A DNA stretch of 64,000 nt from UBA6168 sp964508135 (GCA_964508135.1 CAZDSU010000021.1:1-64000), one strand, 5' to 3'. Positions 17,639 to 28,200 are shown, counted from the first letter of the stretch. Numbers and translations are program-made. Notes: a model not told the origin generated them from the sequence alone.

Positions 17639-18577
17639 ATGTCTATGGATTATTTTTCTGACAGAGAATTAGGTAAAAGATCTGCAACTCTTGAAAATAT
17701 TTCAATTCCTGCATGGAATGGCATTGTAGCTATTTTTGAAAAGTTTGCTTCAAATAATTATTTTTCTGGAGACTTTCCTGAAAATTGTCATGACGGACAA
17801 GGAATAAGTGGATTTAACCGAATCCTTTTTGAAGATAAAATAAAAGCTGAAATACCTGACCTTGATGTACCGATAAATCGAAAGAATGAAGCGAAGACCG
17901 ATTATATTTCCTTTGATGTAGAAACCCCTAAAACCAGCGAAGAAGAAAGACAATTTACATACGCAATTCTTGATTTTTTGGAATTTTGCAATTTCCACAT
18001 GAAAGAGCCAATTCAAGGTACTTTCCACTCATTTTTTAACCATTACCATCTTACATTTAAATCAGGAGAATCAGTAAAAAAGTCTTTTGTGGATGAGATA
18101 AATCGTCTTTTTGAAAGAAATGGTATTGCTTATTTTATTGGCGAAGACGGAAAGGTTACAAGAAAAATACCGTTTCAATTTTCGGAATTATTGCGGAGAG
18201 AATTTTACACACAAGACGAAAGACTAAATCAATTATTAAAAGAAGCATGCCTTCATTTTTTTAAACCCAAATTTGAAGACAGAATTCGCTCACTTGAAAG
18301 GCTATGGGATGCATTTGAAAGATTGAAAACGTATTATAGCAGCAATAAAAAAATTTCGGCGAGTCAATTAATTGAATTAGCATCAAATGGAAATTCAAAG
18401 TTGGAAATTTACTTGCAGACAGAAGCAACAGATGTTTTAACAAAAATTGGAAACGAGTTTCAAATTAGACACTTTGAAGTAGATAAAATTGAAGTAAAGG
18501 ACGAAAAACACATTGATTATTTATTCTACAGAATGTTTTCCTTAATCGATTTGCTTTTAAAAGAATTAGAAAAATAA
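17639..18577 (+). CDS. AT-rich gene of uncertain function, possible AbiJ-like protein
   Basis: 312 residues. It begins MSMDYFSDRELGKRS; a start at the second Met is equally possible. The C-terminal third (FKPKFEDRIRSLERLWDAFERLKTYY) resembles proteins annotated as abortive-infection AbiJ-like or HEPN-related, but I offer this only as a tentative likeness. There is no signal peptide or membrane segment. The base composition is clearly more AT-rich than all neighbours, and it is on the opposite strand to the surrounding polysaccharide genes, next to an AbiEi/AbiEii pair. This suggests recent transfer as part of a defence cassette. Confidence 0.55.
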   Translation: MSMDYFSDRELGKRSATLENISIPAWNGIVAIFEKFASNNYFSGDFPENCHDGQGISGFNRILFEDKIKAEIPDLDVPINRKNEAKTDYISFDVETPKTSEEERQFTYAILDFLEFCNFHMKEPIQGTFHSFFNHYHLTFKSGESVKKSFVDEINRLFERNGIAYFIGEDGKVTRKIPFQFSELLRREFYTQDERLNQLLKEACLHFFKPKFEDRIRSLERLWDAFERLKTYYSSNKKISASQLIELASNGNSKLEIYLQTEATDVLTKIGNEFQIRHFEVDKIEVKDEKHIDYLFYRMFSLIDLLLKELEK

Positions 18578-18815
18578 TAAAAGGCATCCAACAATGCCTT
18601 GCGGACGCTGGTAAGACACCCTTCTTTTCGAAAAGTGAAAACCTTCGCCACTGATGACAGATATCCAAAACATCATCTCCTATTCGCCACTTCTTACCAC
18701 ACCTACAACCCATACCCCGTACTCCTTCCCGCCCGCCGCTTCCTTCTCCACCCCCCCTTGCCCATCAAGTCTTGAATATCCCGGAGCGCCGTGTCGGGGG
18801 ATAATCAAGGTGGTT

Positions 18816-18851
18816 TTTGAAAATAAGGACACAAAAGTCCGGCTATATTTG
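18816..18851 (+). promoter_or_regulatory. Bacteroidota-type promoter of abiEi
   Basis: The -7 box TATATTTG (18844-18851) matches TAnnTTTG exactly, and a TTTG at 18816-18819 can serve as -33 box, with a spacing of 24 nt that is slightly long. The start codon is at 18878, giving a leader of about 20 nt. Confidence 0.6.
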
Positions 18852-18872
18852 ATAAACAGCCGTACTTTTGTG
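18830..18872. promoter_or_regulatory. Inverted-repeat operator in the abiEi promoter
   Basis: Two 15 nt arms, CACAAAAGTCCGGCT (18830-18844) and AGCCGTACTTTTGTG (18858-18872), are complementary at 14 of 15 positions and bracket the -7 box, ending 5 nt before the start codon. AbiEi antitoxins of characterised AbiE systems repress their own promoter through inverted repeats, so this is a likely autoregulatory operator. Confidence 0.65.
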
Positions 18873-18877
18873 CCGCA

Positions 18878-19468
18878 ATGAAATTGGACAAAGCACATAT
18901 CGCACAGCTCGCCGAGCATCACAAAGGTTTGCTCAGGGCCGCAGACTTGATAGGGGCGGGCTTGAGCTTCAAGCAATTGCGACAGTTGACAGCATCCGGC
19001 GACCTGGAAAAACTCGGTCGGGGCATGTACCGAATCCCGTCGCACCCCTACGATGAGCGTGTCGAAATTGCACGGCGGATTCCCAATGGCGTATTTTGCC
19101 TGTATTCTGCCTGTTATTTGCACCAATTGTCTGATTTCGTGCCTTCGGAACAGCACCTTGCTGTTCCCAAAAAATCACGCTACGTACTGCCAGACTATCC
19201 GCCCGTCAAGCTGTATTTTTGGGAGACGAACGCTTTTCAATTGGGGATTTCCGATTTGAATTTGGACGGAAGCAACATCCGGGTTTATGACCCAGAAAAA
19301 ACGGTCTGCGATATGTTTCGCCTGCGGGCAAAGGTGGGGGAGGTCGTGAAGGAAGTCGTGAAAAACTACCTTCAACGCCCCGACCGTGACCTCAGCAAAC
19401 TACACGACTACGCCCGACAATTGCGGGTCGAGAAAGTATTGAAGCAATATTTAAACATACTGCTATGA
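18878..19468 (+). CDS. abiEi: AbiEi-type antitoxin / transcriptional regulator
   Basis: 196 residues. The N-terminal winged helix (residues 5-60: AELAEHH-type helix, LIGAGLSFKQLRQLTASGDLEKLGRGMYRIP) is the AbiEi_4-like DNA-binding part. The C-terminal part includes GVFCLYSACYLHQLSDFVP and YDPEKTVCDMFRLR, typical of AbiEi antitoxins. In such type IV systems the protein represses the operon and counters the toxin without binding it directly. Its stop overlaps the toxin start by 4 bp. An inverted repeat sits at its promoter. Confidence 0.88.
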   Translation: MKLDKAHIAQLAEHHKGLLRAADLIGAGLSFKQLRQLTASGDLEKLGRGMYRIPSHPYDERVEIARRIPNGVFCLYSACYLHQLSDFVPSEQHLAVPKKSRYVLPDYPPVKLYFWETNAFQLGISDLNLDGSNIRVYDPEKTVCDMFRLRAKVGEVVKEVVKNYLQRPDRDLSKLHDYARQLRVEKVLKQYLNILL

Positions 19469-20319
19469 GCATTTCTATCCCATCCATCCAAGACAAACTC
19501 CGCAATATTGCAAAAGCCACGGGCAAGGATTTTCAACTCATCCTCACCCGGTATTTTCAGGAACGGTTGCTTTTCCGCCTCTCACAAAGCAAGCACTGCG
19601 ACAATTTTTGCCTGAAAGGTGGGGCGTTACTGTATGCTTTTGAACGTGAAGCGAGTCGCCCAACGCTCGACCTCGACTTGCTTTCCATGAAAATTCGTTT
19701 GGACAAAACTCGGTTTGTTGGGATTTTTAAGGAAATATGTGAAGTCGAACACTTTGGCGACGGCGTTCAGTTCGATGACAGCAAAATCACCATTTCGGAA
19801 ATCATGGAACAACGCAGGTATGCTGGTTTGGAAATCAAAATCCCGGTTTCGCTCGGCACGATGAGGCAGGTGATGAAAGTTGACATTGGTTTTGGGGATG
19901 TGGTCACGCCTTTACCGAACATGATGACTTACCCCACCTTGCTGGATATGGATGCACCAGCAATAAAAGCCTACTCTGCTGAAACTGTTATCGCTGAAAA
20001 ATTCGAAGCGATGATTGACCTCTCGGAGTCGAACAGCCGGATGAAGGATTTCTACGACGTTTACCAACTCCTTTCCAAAAAACGCTTTGACCCGGAGACC
20101 TTGCAACGGGCCGTTACTCAAACTTTTATCAACCGAAGGACGGTTGTGCGGCGCAAACACCCACTTTTTGAAACCGCATTTGCCAACGACCCGACCCGGT
20201 TAAAACTATGGGAAGGTTTTTTGTATCGTTTCAAATTGAGCGATTCGGTTGCCTTTTCGGAGGTTATGCAATGCATCCGGGAGCATTTGCTGCCAATCTA
20301 TGAAGCGATTGCGCAGTAA
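19465..20319 (+). CDS. abiEii: AbiEii-type nucleotidyltransferase toxin
   Basis: 284 residues of the AbiEii/AbiGii toxin family. It shows the nucleotidyltransferase motif CLKGGALLYAFEREASRPTLDLDLL (GG near residue 52, D-x-D near 71-73) and the distal VIAEKFEAMIDLSESNSRMKDFYDVYQL signature with K and D residues. Family members transfer nucleotides, for example onto tRNA 3' ends, and block growth. All key motifs appear intact, so the system is probably active. It is translationally coupled to abiEi. Confidence 0.9.
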   Translation: MSISIPSIQDKLRNIAKATGKDFQLILTRYFQERLLFRLSQSKHCDNFCLKGGALLYAFEREASRPTLDLDLLSMKIRLDKTRFVGIFKEICEVEHFGDGVQFDDSKITISEIMEQRRYAGLEIKIPVSLGTMRQVMKVDIGFGDVVTPLPNMMTYPTLLDMDAPAIKAYSAETVIAEKFEAMIDLSESNSRMKDFYDVYQLLSKKRFDPETLQRAVTQTFINRRTVVRRKHPLFETAFANDPTRLKLWEGFLYRFKLSDSVAFSEVMQCIREHLLPIYEAIAQ

Positions 20320-20441
20320 GAAAATCGCCTGCTCTAAGTATTCTGTGTTCGATTTTTTTTTTGTAGTGAAAAGTCAAATCTTGCGATTGTAATCGCAAAA
20401 TCTTACCTGATTTGGCGATTATAGCTAAAACCGTCCGTGTA

Positions 20442-23400
20442 TCAATTCTTCACAAACCTTCCCACTGCCACCATTGCATCCGTCTTAAAAACCACAGTAT
20501 AAACGCCAGAGAGCAAATCGCCAACCATCAATTGTAGATAGGCTTCGGCTGTGGTGGAAAGTTCTTTCACGAGCCAACCGTTCACGTCAAAAACAGAAAT
20601 CATGCCGTCTCCAATCATCATTTCAGGCAAGGAAACCGTCAGCAAATCAGTCGCCGGGTTGGGCGAAAGCACCAATGATTGCAATGGTTTTGAGGTATGC
20701 CCAACAGCCGTCAAGCCTTGCTGGTAAAGCTCGGCAGCGGCATCTGGGGTGAGGGCATAGTCAAAGATTTTCACCTCGTCCAGAATACCCTTGAAATTGT
20801 ACTCCGTGTTGTCGGGCAGCATTTGCGCCATGAGGAATGGCACGGTGGTCGTGCGGATATTGCCTGTCAATTGGCGGTAACTGTTCAGTTCGCCATTGAT
20901 GTAAATCGTTTGCCAAGCCCCGTCGTAGGTGGCGGTCAGGTGGTAAAAGCTATTGGTTTGAACGCTGAAATCCGAATCGAGGTCGCCGACGGCATTCATC
21001 GTGTTTACCGTCCAGCGGAGTTTCTTTTCAGGGGTGATGGAGATTTTCCAGCGGTTCTGCCAACTGCCGTGTGAGAGGAGGAATATTTCTTTATCGGGCA
21101 AAAGGCCCGCCTTGAACCAGCCGCTGACCGTGATGGCATTTTGAGCATTGAGCAGCGGGTCGTTTGCAACCGTCACCCGATCGTTGAAACCGTCCGTGGA
21201 AAGGGCGCTGGCGGCATTCCCGAAAATATCGTTGCCATAAATCGCCCCGAAGACCGTGCCGTGCAACTGGTTCCCGCTGATGTCGTTGCCGCTGCCGGAA
21301 AACGGGTACCAGGCGATGATGTCACCGCTCGTTGGGGTGAAGTTTTTCACCAAAACAGTGGTCGTTTTGGTGGCCGACAAACCACCGTCGTCCTGCACCG
21401 TTACTGTGATTTGGTAAATGCCTTCCGTGCCGGGCGCTGTCCAATTCACCATGTTGCTGCTGCCGGAAATACTGCCGCCAGTGCTCGACCAAGTGTAGGT
21501 GAGTGGGTCGCCATTGCTGTCAAAAACGTTGGCCGTCACGTCAATCGCAACGCCGGGACTGGTGTATTGGGCGCTTTTAACTAAATCCAATATTTCAGGG
21601 GCGACGTTGATTTCCAGCACCACACTCAAGTCAATCACGGCAGTGTCGGCATTGCCCGTTTCATCGGTGACGATGAGCGTGATTTGTTGGTTGCCTGTGG
21701 TGGCTGGAGCATGCCATTTCACGGTTGCGCCTGTGCCCGTAATATTGCCGCCCGTTACGCTCCAATTATAGTTTAAAACGCCGGAATCTTTGTCAAATGC
21801 TTTTGCATAAATATTGATGGAATCGCTTAATTCCACTTCATATTTCTCGGCGGCTAAAGCCTGAATTCTTGGTGCATATTTAAAGGCATTTGCCGTTTGC
21901 ATATAATCCACGACGACGCCATTTATCAGCATCCGGTTTTTATCAAAACTCATAACGCCATTGGCGGGTGCAATGGTCAATAAAACAGCTTCATTGGCGG
22001 GGATTGTGATATTTACCATACCGCTAACACCCTGTAAAATAAAGGTTTCCGAAAGGGCATTATAAATATCGGCAGTGCTGTTTCCCGCATTTAATTCCAC
22101 AGTTTTTGAAACGGAATATGGATTAAACAATAAATAAGTCGGATATGCGGCATCGCCGAAGAAATCAGTTTTCAATAAATCAATTTTCAGGATTTTCGGG
22201 TCGTTTGTTTTCTCCAAAATAGCACCCAAATAACCGATGGAAGACGTGCCATACAACGCCAAATTTGTCTCCGCCCAACCAGCACCGAGCGCATCGCCCG
22301 TGGAATAAGGCGAATTGCCCTGCCAGACTTCCCGCAGCGCTTCATAGCCAATCACCCGGTCGGGGTCGTGCGCATTCGACCAAGCCGAGGCGTCCTGCAA
22401 AGAATTGGGCAGGTAGCCGGGGTAAAAAAGCCGGGTCGCATTGGCGAGGTTGAGCATCCATTTCCCAATCGCCTTTGCGAAGCGCTTATCGTATCTGACC
22501 ATCGGCGCAAGCGTAGCCGCCTGCTGCAAGCCATTCATTTGAAAAGCATAGTCGTTGCCGCCGTCGTTTGCCTCGCCAATCACGCCATCCACGTCGAAGC
22601 CGCCCCAAGTGCCAGCGATAGCGCCCCATCCCCGCAGCGGTCCTTTGTCGAAAGTCCAATTGACCATTTTTTCGAGGTCATAATTGGTGTTGATTTCGGC
22701 GTTCATCCTCGCCGCCATGTAAACGCCGTATGGTAATTGCAGCTCGTAAGATGGATTGGAAGTCAGCCCGTTCAGAAATTCCATGCTCCATTCGGCGGCC
22801 TTGAGGTATTCCGTTTCGCTGGTTTCCTTCCAGGCATTGTACAAGACCCAGGCGTAAGCCCCCGCTGCTTCCGGTTCTTTTACGCCGTTGTCGTTGGGCT
22901 GCATTTGCAGGAAACTCCAAGCCCGATGGTTCATGTCGGCCTGCTGCCAAGGCGCATCGCTGCCGCCCATCGCCCGCACGGATTCCGCAAAACGGTCGGC
23001 AACAGTGGTGAACTGAAAATCCTCGTCGCCACCCAAGTTCGGATAGAGGTCGTAGAGTTGGTAGAAGTAAATATTGGGCATGAGGTCGTACCACCAATCG
23101 CCACCACTGCTGCTGCCGGGGTTGTTGCCGTAGATGAATTCGCCGTTGTTTTTGTTGAAAAAATCTTGGCTCATCAGCACCCAGTTTTGCCCATATTGAT
23201 TGGTTTTGTCTGCCCCGACGCGCGTCGCTCCGACCAAAGACGGCAGGATATTGATGGCTTCTTTGCCCGCCGGACTGTTCGTCCCGACATAAGTGTGCAG
23301 CCCAAAAGCCGGGTTTTGTGGGTAGTTTGTCCCACTGGATTGCAGGGTGACGAACGGCAGGTATTGCCCCGTTTTGTTGATATCGTAAACGAAGGAATCG

Positions 23401-23558
23401 TATTTAATAGCCACTTGCTGCCAGTCCCGCACGTTGAAGGGGGCGGGTTCGTTGGGCATTTGGGCTATGCGGGGGATGGTGATTTGGGGGACTTGGGCTT
23501 GGGTGAAAATGGAAAATGCTGCTGTTAAAACCAGCAGGATGTATTTGTAAATTGACAT
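20442..23558 (-). CDS. Secreted hydrolase-like protein with Ig-like, LamG and type IX sorting domains
   Basis: 1038 residues from MSIYKYILLVLTAAFSIFTQA, a clean signal peptide; the longer frame (to 23666) reads into a palindromic repeat and is rejected. Residues 30-560 are homologous to the lipoprotein at 7719-9449 (shared GVYMAARMNAE, RGWGAIAGTWGGFDV and RYDKRFAKAIGKWMLNLANATRLFYPG stretches). Next come two Ig/PKD-like domains (about 595-780), one LamG domain (about 790-960; GSWQNRWKISI matches the LamG copies at 13191-17291), and a sorting domain from LSPNPATDLLTV. It is likely a surface polysaccharide-degrading or -binding enzyme of unassigned family. Confidence 0.75.
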   Translation of the reverse strand: MSIYKYILLVLTAAFSIFTQAQVPQITIPRIAQMPNEPAPFNVRDWQQVAIKYDSFVYDINKTGQYLPFVTLQSSGTNYPQNPAFGLHTYVGTNSPAGKEAINILPSLVGATRVGADKTNQYGQNWVLMSQDFFNKNNGEFIYGNNPGSSSGGDWWYDLMPNIYFYQLYDLYPNLGGDEDFQFTTVADRFAESVRAMGGSDAPWQQADMNHRAWSFLQMQPNDNGVKEPEAAGAYAWVLYNAWKETSETEYLKAAEWSMEFLNGLTSNPSYELQLPYGVYMAARMNAEINTNYDLEKMVNWTFDKGPLRGWGAIAGTWGGFDVDGVIGEANDGGNDYAFQMNGLQQAATLAPMVRYDKRFAKAIGKWMLNLANATRLFYPGYLPNSLQDASAWSNAHDPDRVIGYEALREVWQGNSPYSTGDALGAGWAETNLALYGTSSIGYLGAILEKTNDPKILKIDLLKTDFFGDAAYPTYLLFNPYSVSKTVELNAGNSTADIYNALSETFILQGVSGMVNITIPANEAVLLTIAPANGVMSFDKNRMLINGVVVDYMQTANAFKYAPRIQALAAEKYEVELSDSINIYAKAFDKDSGVLNYNWSVTGGNITGTGATVKWHAPATTGNQQITLIVTDETGNADTAVIDLSVVLEINVAPEILDLVKSAQYTSPGVAIDVTANVFDSNGDPLTYTWSSTGGSISGSSNMVNWTAPGTEGIYQITVTVQDDGGLSATKTTTVLVKNFTPTSGDIIAWYPFSGSGNDISGNQLHGTVFGAIYGNDIFGNAASALSTDGFNDRVTVANDPLLNAQNAITVSGWFKAGLLPDKEIFLLSHGSWQNRWKISITPEKKLRWTVNTMNAVGDLDSDFSVQTNSFYHLTATYDGAWQTIYINGELNSYRQLTGNIRTTTVPFLMAQMLPDNTEYNFKGILDEVKIFDYALTPDAAAELYQQGLTAVGHTSKPLQSLVLSPNPATDLLTVSLPEMMIGDGMISVFDVNGWLVKELSTTAEAYLQLMVGDLLSGVYTVVFKTDAMVAVGRFVKN

Positions 23559-23599
23559 GAATTTTTCTCTGTTTTTTAATCGTTCAGGTCTGCTCCAAC

Positions 23600-23754
23600 T
23601 TTGCCCCTGACCCCTAAAGGGGAACCTAAAACGGTAATGCCGGAAGTAACCACAACTGGCATCCACTTGCGAATTTCGGTTTCAAGCCTAAAACTCTTTG
23701 GATGTTATCATGAAATGAATGTGTTTAGGTTCCCCTTTAGGGGTCAGGGGCAAA
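23600..23754. repeat. Palindromic element between SusD and the hydrolase-like gene
   Basis: Perfect 29 nt inverted repeats (23600-23628 and 23726-23754, containing CCCCTGACCCCTAAAGGGG) enclose a 97 bp non-repeated centre. The same arm sequence occurs in the megasynthase coding region (58785-58896) and, disrupted, at 2001-2189. Confidence 0.9.
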
Positions 23755-23759
23755 GCCGC

Positions 23760-25187
23760 TCAATACCCCGCATTCTGCTCCAGCGCCGGATTCAAATCTA
23801 TCTCCGTCTGTGGAATCGGAAAAACCTCGTGCTTGCCTACCTGAAAATCAGGCAGTTTTTCCTTCGCAATGCCCCAGCGCACGAGGTCAAAAAAGCGGTG
23901 CATTTCGAAGCCCAATTCCACCTGCCGCTCGTGCCGGACAGCTTCAATCATCACTTGTTTATCCGTTGTAACAATCATCGGCAAAGCGGTGGCCGTACTG
24001 TCGGACTGTGCCCTTGCCCTCGCCCGCACTTTTTCCAGCGGAGCTTGTGCATCCGTTATCCTTCCCAATTCCGCCAAAGCTTCGGCTTCCCAGAGCAGCA
24101 CCTCGGCATAGCGGATGGCGGTGTAATTGATGTCGCCGTCGGCAGCTTGCGTGACGGTCGTATCCACCTGCAAGTATTTTTTGACGCTGAAATGGGTGGA
24201 GGAATAGGAGTTTTTATAGATAAAACCGAAGTAGTCCTCGTTGTTTTTGGCGACCGTGAACTTGCGCCGGGGGTCGTTCGGCTCGAAGGCGTCCACGAAT
24301 TCCTGCGTAGCCTCGGCGAAGCCGTAACCTTCCACTTTTTTCGAGCGCCACCACTGGTTCAGCGAGTTGCCGACGTTCAGTTCGAGGTTGGCGTGCTGGA
24401 TTTCCCAGACGGACTCGGCGTTATTTTGGGTTTCTTTTGTGAAATTGTCGAGGTAATTCGGCACAAGGGCAAATACACCCAAAGCCTTGACCTTGTCAAT
24501 GTATTCCAGCGCCCTTTCCCAGTTTTTTTCATAGATAAACGCCTTGGCAGCAAGGGCGTAAGCTGCACCGGAAGTCGCCCGACCCACGTCACTTCCCGTG
24601 TGTTGTGCGGGCAGCCAAGCGGCAGCTTGGTCGCAGTCCGCCACGATTTGGGCGTAGATTTCCGACTTGGGGGTTTTCGCAATTTTCAGTTCGTCGGGCG
24701 GTGTGACTTTGAGCATCAGCGGTACGTCGCCAAAAACCTGCGTCAGCAGGAAATAGTAGTACGCCCGCAGGAAATACGCCTCGCCGAGGATGCGGTTTTT
24801 CAACTCCTCGTCCATGTCAATGCCCGGCACTTTTTCGAGGACGGTATTGCATTGGTTGATACCATTGTACTGCAATTTCCAGAAGTCGTTGAACTCCGAG
24901 GTGCGGGGCGTGTGCGTCAAAAAGTCCAACTCGACGATGCCCGCCCTGGAGCCGTCGCCCCCGGCAATCGCCTCGTCGGCAGCCACCACACCGAAGGCCC
25001 AGTAGAAATTGTTGTTCTGGTTGTTGAACAACAGCGGCTCGTAGGCGGCATTGACCGCCTGCACTGCATCGTCGGCGGTCTTGAAAAAAGAGTTGACATC
25101 AAGCGTGCCGAGCGGGTCTTTGTCGAGGATGCCCTGGCAGGAGGCGAGGGCGAAAAAGCTGACGATCAGTAAATAAAATGATTTCAT
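23760..25187 (-). CDS. susD: SusD/RagB-family outer-membrane glycan-binding lipoprotein
   Basis: 475 residues from MKSFYLLIVSFFALASC, a typical lipoprotein signal with Cys at position 17; the upstream in-frame Met codons would destroy it. The helical repeat pattern and the C-terminal motifs RYAEVLLWEAEALAELGRI and ERQVELGFEMHRFFDLVRWG are diagnostic of SusD. It caps the SusC pore and binds the polysaccharide outside the cell. It follows the SusC gene by 66 bp on the same strand. Confidence 0.95.
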   Translation of the reverse strand: MKSFYLLIVSFFALASCQGILDKDPLGTLDVNSFFKTADDAVQAVNAAYEPLLFNNQNNNFYWAFGVVAADEAIAGGDGSRAGIVELDFLTHTPRTSEFNDFWKLQYNGINQCNTVLEKVPGIDMDEELKNRILGEAYFLRAYYYFLLTQVFGDVPLMLKVTPPDELKIAKTPKSEIYAQIVADCDQAAAWLPAQHTGSDVGRATSGAAYALAAKAFIYEKNWERALEYIDKVKALGVFALVPNYLDNFTKETQNNAESVWEIQHANLELNVGNSLNQWWRSKKVEGYGFAEATQEFVDAFEPNDPRRKFTVAKNNEDYFGFIYKNSYSSTHFSVKKYLQVDTTVTQAADGDINYTAIRYAEVLLWEAEALAELGRITDAQAPLEKVRARARAQSDSTATALPMIVTTDKQVMIEAVRHERQVELGFEMHRFFDLVRWGIAKEKLPDFQVGKHEVFPIPQTEIDLNPALEQNAGY

Positions 25188-25253
25188 GTTTTCCATTTTT
25201 GAAATGACTACGATGAGAAATGTCATTTTTGAAAAAAATGACATTTCTAGACC

Positions 25254-28200
25254 CTAAAACTCCACCCGCACCCCCCCTATCCAAGTCCTCGGCGCAGGCA
25301 CCGTCCCCCAGTCAATCCCAACCGCCAAGTCGGAGGAAATGCCAATGCCCCTCGTGTCGTTCGTATTTGCCTGAATTTCAGGGTCGAGGCCGGGGTATTT
25401 CGTGAAGGTGAAAGCGTTCTGCACGGTGAGGTACAGGCGCAGGTTTCCGATGACCTCCGTTTTCACCAAGTCCTTGAAATTGTAGCCGAGCGTGATGTTT
25501 CGGATGCGCAGGTACGAGCCGTCCTCCAGCCAGCGGGTGGAGATGCGCCGGTTGCCGTTGCGGTCGTCAAGGCTCACTTTCGGGATGTCGGTGTCGGTGT
25601 TCGTGGGCGTCCAGCGGTCGAGGATGCCGTTGTAGGAATTGAAGCCCCGTGCCTGCACCTCGTAGGCAAAATTGCCGAAAAGAAAATACACGTCGTTGCC
25701 CCGGACGCCCTGCGCCAGCGCCGAAAGGTCGAAGTTTTTGTAGGAAATGCTGGCATTCAAGCCAAACATCACATCCGGGAATGGGTTGCCGAGGTGCGCC
25801 CGGTCTTTGTCGTCAATCACGTTGTCGCCGTTCAGGTCGGCGAATTTTACGTCACCGGGACGGGTGTCGTCGGTTTGAAAAGGACTGGATTCGATTTCTT
25901 CCTGCGTTTGAAAAATGCCGTCCATTTTCCAAAGGAAAAACGAGCCGATGGGATAGCCGACCTCCGTTTTCGTAATCGCCCCGTCGGAGAGGCCGAAGCC
26001 GCCCGTAATGGGTTCGCTGTCGGCGAGGGACACCACTTCGTTGTGTACCGTGGCGATGTTTGCACCAATGCTGTATTGAAATTCTTTACCGCCCCGAAGG
26101 GAAACGGACAGTTCAAAACCCTTGTTTTCCACCTCCCCGGCGTTGACGTAGGGTGGGTTTTGCGAACCGCCCGCCTGCGGGATGGGCACCCGAACCAGCA
26201 CGTCAGAAGTGAGTTTTTTGTAGTAATCCGCCACGACGGAGAGGCGGTCTTTCAGGAAGCCCAACTCGATGCCGAAGTCGGTTTGGGTGGTCGTTTCCCA
26301 ACGGATATTGCTGTTGCCAGCTTCCACGAGCCGAGCGCCCGTGACGCTTTGGTCGCCAAAATCATAGACCCGCCGCCCAGTTTCGACGAGCGAACTGTAC
26401 GGGTAAACGCCGATTTCTTGGTTGCCCAACTTGCCCCAGCTCGCTCGCAATTTCAGCGTGGAAACGACGGGGATGTTTTCAAAAAACCGCTCGTTCGACA
26501 CGTTCCATGCCGCCGAAACCGATGGGAAAACGCCCCAGCGGTTGCCATCCCCGAAGCGGGAAGAACCGTCTCGCCGCACGGACGCATTGACGACGTAACG
26601 GCTGGCATAGCTGATGCCGCCCTGCGCAAAATAGGACAGCAGCGCCCATTCCGTTTCGATGCCTGATGCGCCGAGGTTTTTGATGTCGGCCGGCACACTA
26701 TTATTAATGTATCGAAACAAGGGGTCGGTGCGGTAAAAATTGTTGGCGGAAGCGGCGAGGTAGTTGGTTTTGTTGACAATCGCTTCCATGCCCACCAGCG
26801 CCGAAACCTTCATTTTGCCGAAGGCCTGGTCAAAATCTGCCGTGTTGTTCCAAACCAAATTTTGGTCAAAAACACGGCTTTCGTTCAGCGAGGTCGGGTC
26901 GTAGATGGCTTGCGAGAGGCGCTCCTTGAACAGCTTGCCGTTTTCAAACAACAGGTCGGCGCCGAGCGTGGTGCGCAGCCGCAGGCTTTCGATTGGTTTC
27001 AGCTCCGCAAACACGTTCCCAAAAATCCGGTAGCGCTTTATTGTCCAATCGGTGGCGTCTATCAGCGCCAGCGGGTTGGCGTTGCCGTCGCCGTAGAGCG
27101 TCGGGTCACCGAGTTCGGAGGTGACTTTGACGTAGGAACCATCGGCATTGTACACCGGCACGACGGGCGCTGCGATGAGAGCGTAGCGGATAGCGTTCAG
27201 CTCGTTGCCGCCACCGAAGCCGTCGCCGGAGGAGTTGATGACCTTGCGGTCGGTAGCGGAAAAGGAGAGGTTGTTGCCGATTTTGAAGCGCTTGCTCCCG
27301 GCCTCGCCGTTGAAGCGCAGCGAATATTTTTTGAAACCTTGGCCCCGGAAGACGCCGTCCTGGTTTTGATATTCGCCCAAAATATAAAAATTGCCGCCCT
27401 CGCTGCCGCCCGTTGCACTCAGTGCGTAGCGCTGGATGGGCGCATTGCTGAACACTTTGCCCAGCCAATCGGTATCGGCCAACGTATCCAAAATGGCGGT
27501 GTCGTACAGTTCAATCCAGCGGATGGTGTCCCGCAGGGCGTTTGCGTTTGTGATGGCCTCGTTGCGAATAGTCAGGTAGTCTTCGGCGTTCAGCAATTTG
27601 GGCAAACGGTTGGCTTCCTGAATGCCCGTGGAGGCATCGAAAGTGAAGCGGGCCTTACCCGCCTTGCCCTTTTTGGTGGTGATGAGGATGACGCCGTTGG
27701 CCGCCCGTGCGCCGTAGATGGCCGCCGAAGCACCGTCTTTTAGCACCTCGATAGATTCAATGTCGTTGGTGGAAAACATATTGATATTGCCCGTCGTCGG
27801 CACACCGTCAATCACGAAAAGCGGGTTGTTGTTGCCGATGGTTCCAGCGCCCCGGATACGCACAGCGATGTCGTCACCGGGAGCGCCCGTGGTTTGAGTT
27901 ACCTGCACACCCGCCGCCTGACCTTGCAGCGCTTGGTCCAAGCCGTTCACGACGAGCTTTTCGATGTCCTTTGATTTTACGGAAGAAATGGCAGTTGCCA
28001 CGTCGGACTTGATTTCCCGTTTGTAACCCGTCACCACAACTTGGCTCAGCAGCTTGGCGCCCACGCCTAGGGATACGTCAATTTTTAACCTGCCCTGTAC
28101 GGCTATTTCCTGATTTTCAAAGCCGATGTACGAGAAAACCAGCATGGCATCTGATGCGGCTGTGAGGGCGTAAGTTCCGTCTACTTCTGTGACTGTGCCA

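Noticed and set aside
23559..23666. Longer N-terminus for the hydrolase-like LamG protein
   Set aside because: It reads into one arm of a palindromic repeat and would place the signal peptide inside the protein.
23601..25172. Long plus-strand open frame opposite the SusD gene
   Set aside because: Antisense shadow of a high-GC coding region; the minus-strand SusD frame has a signal peptide and family motifs.
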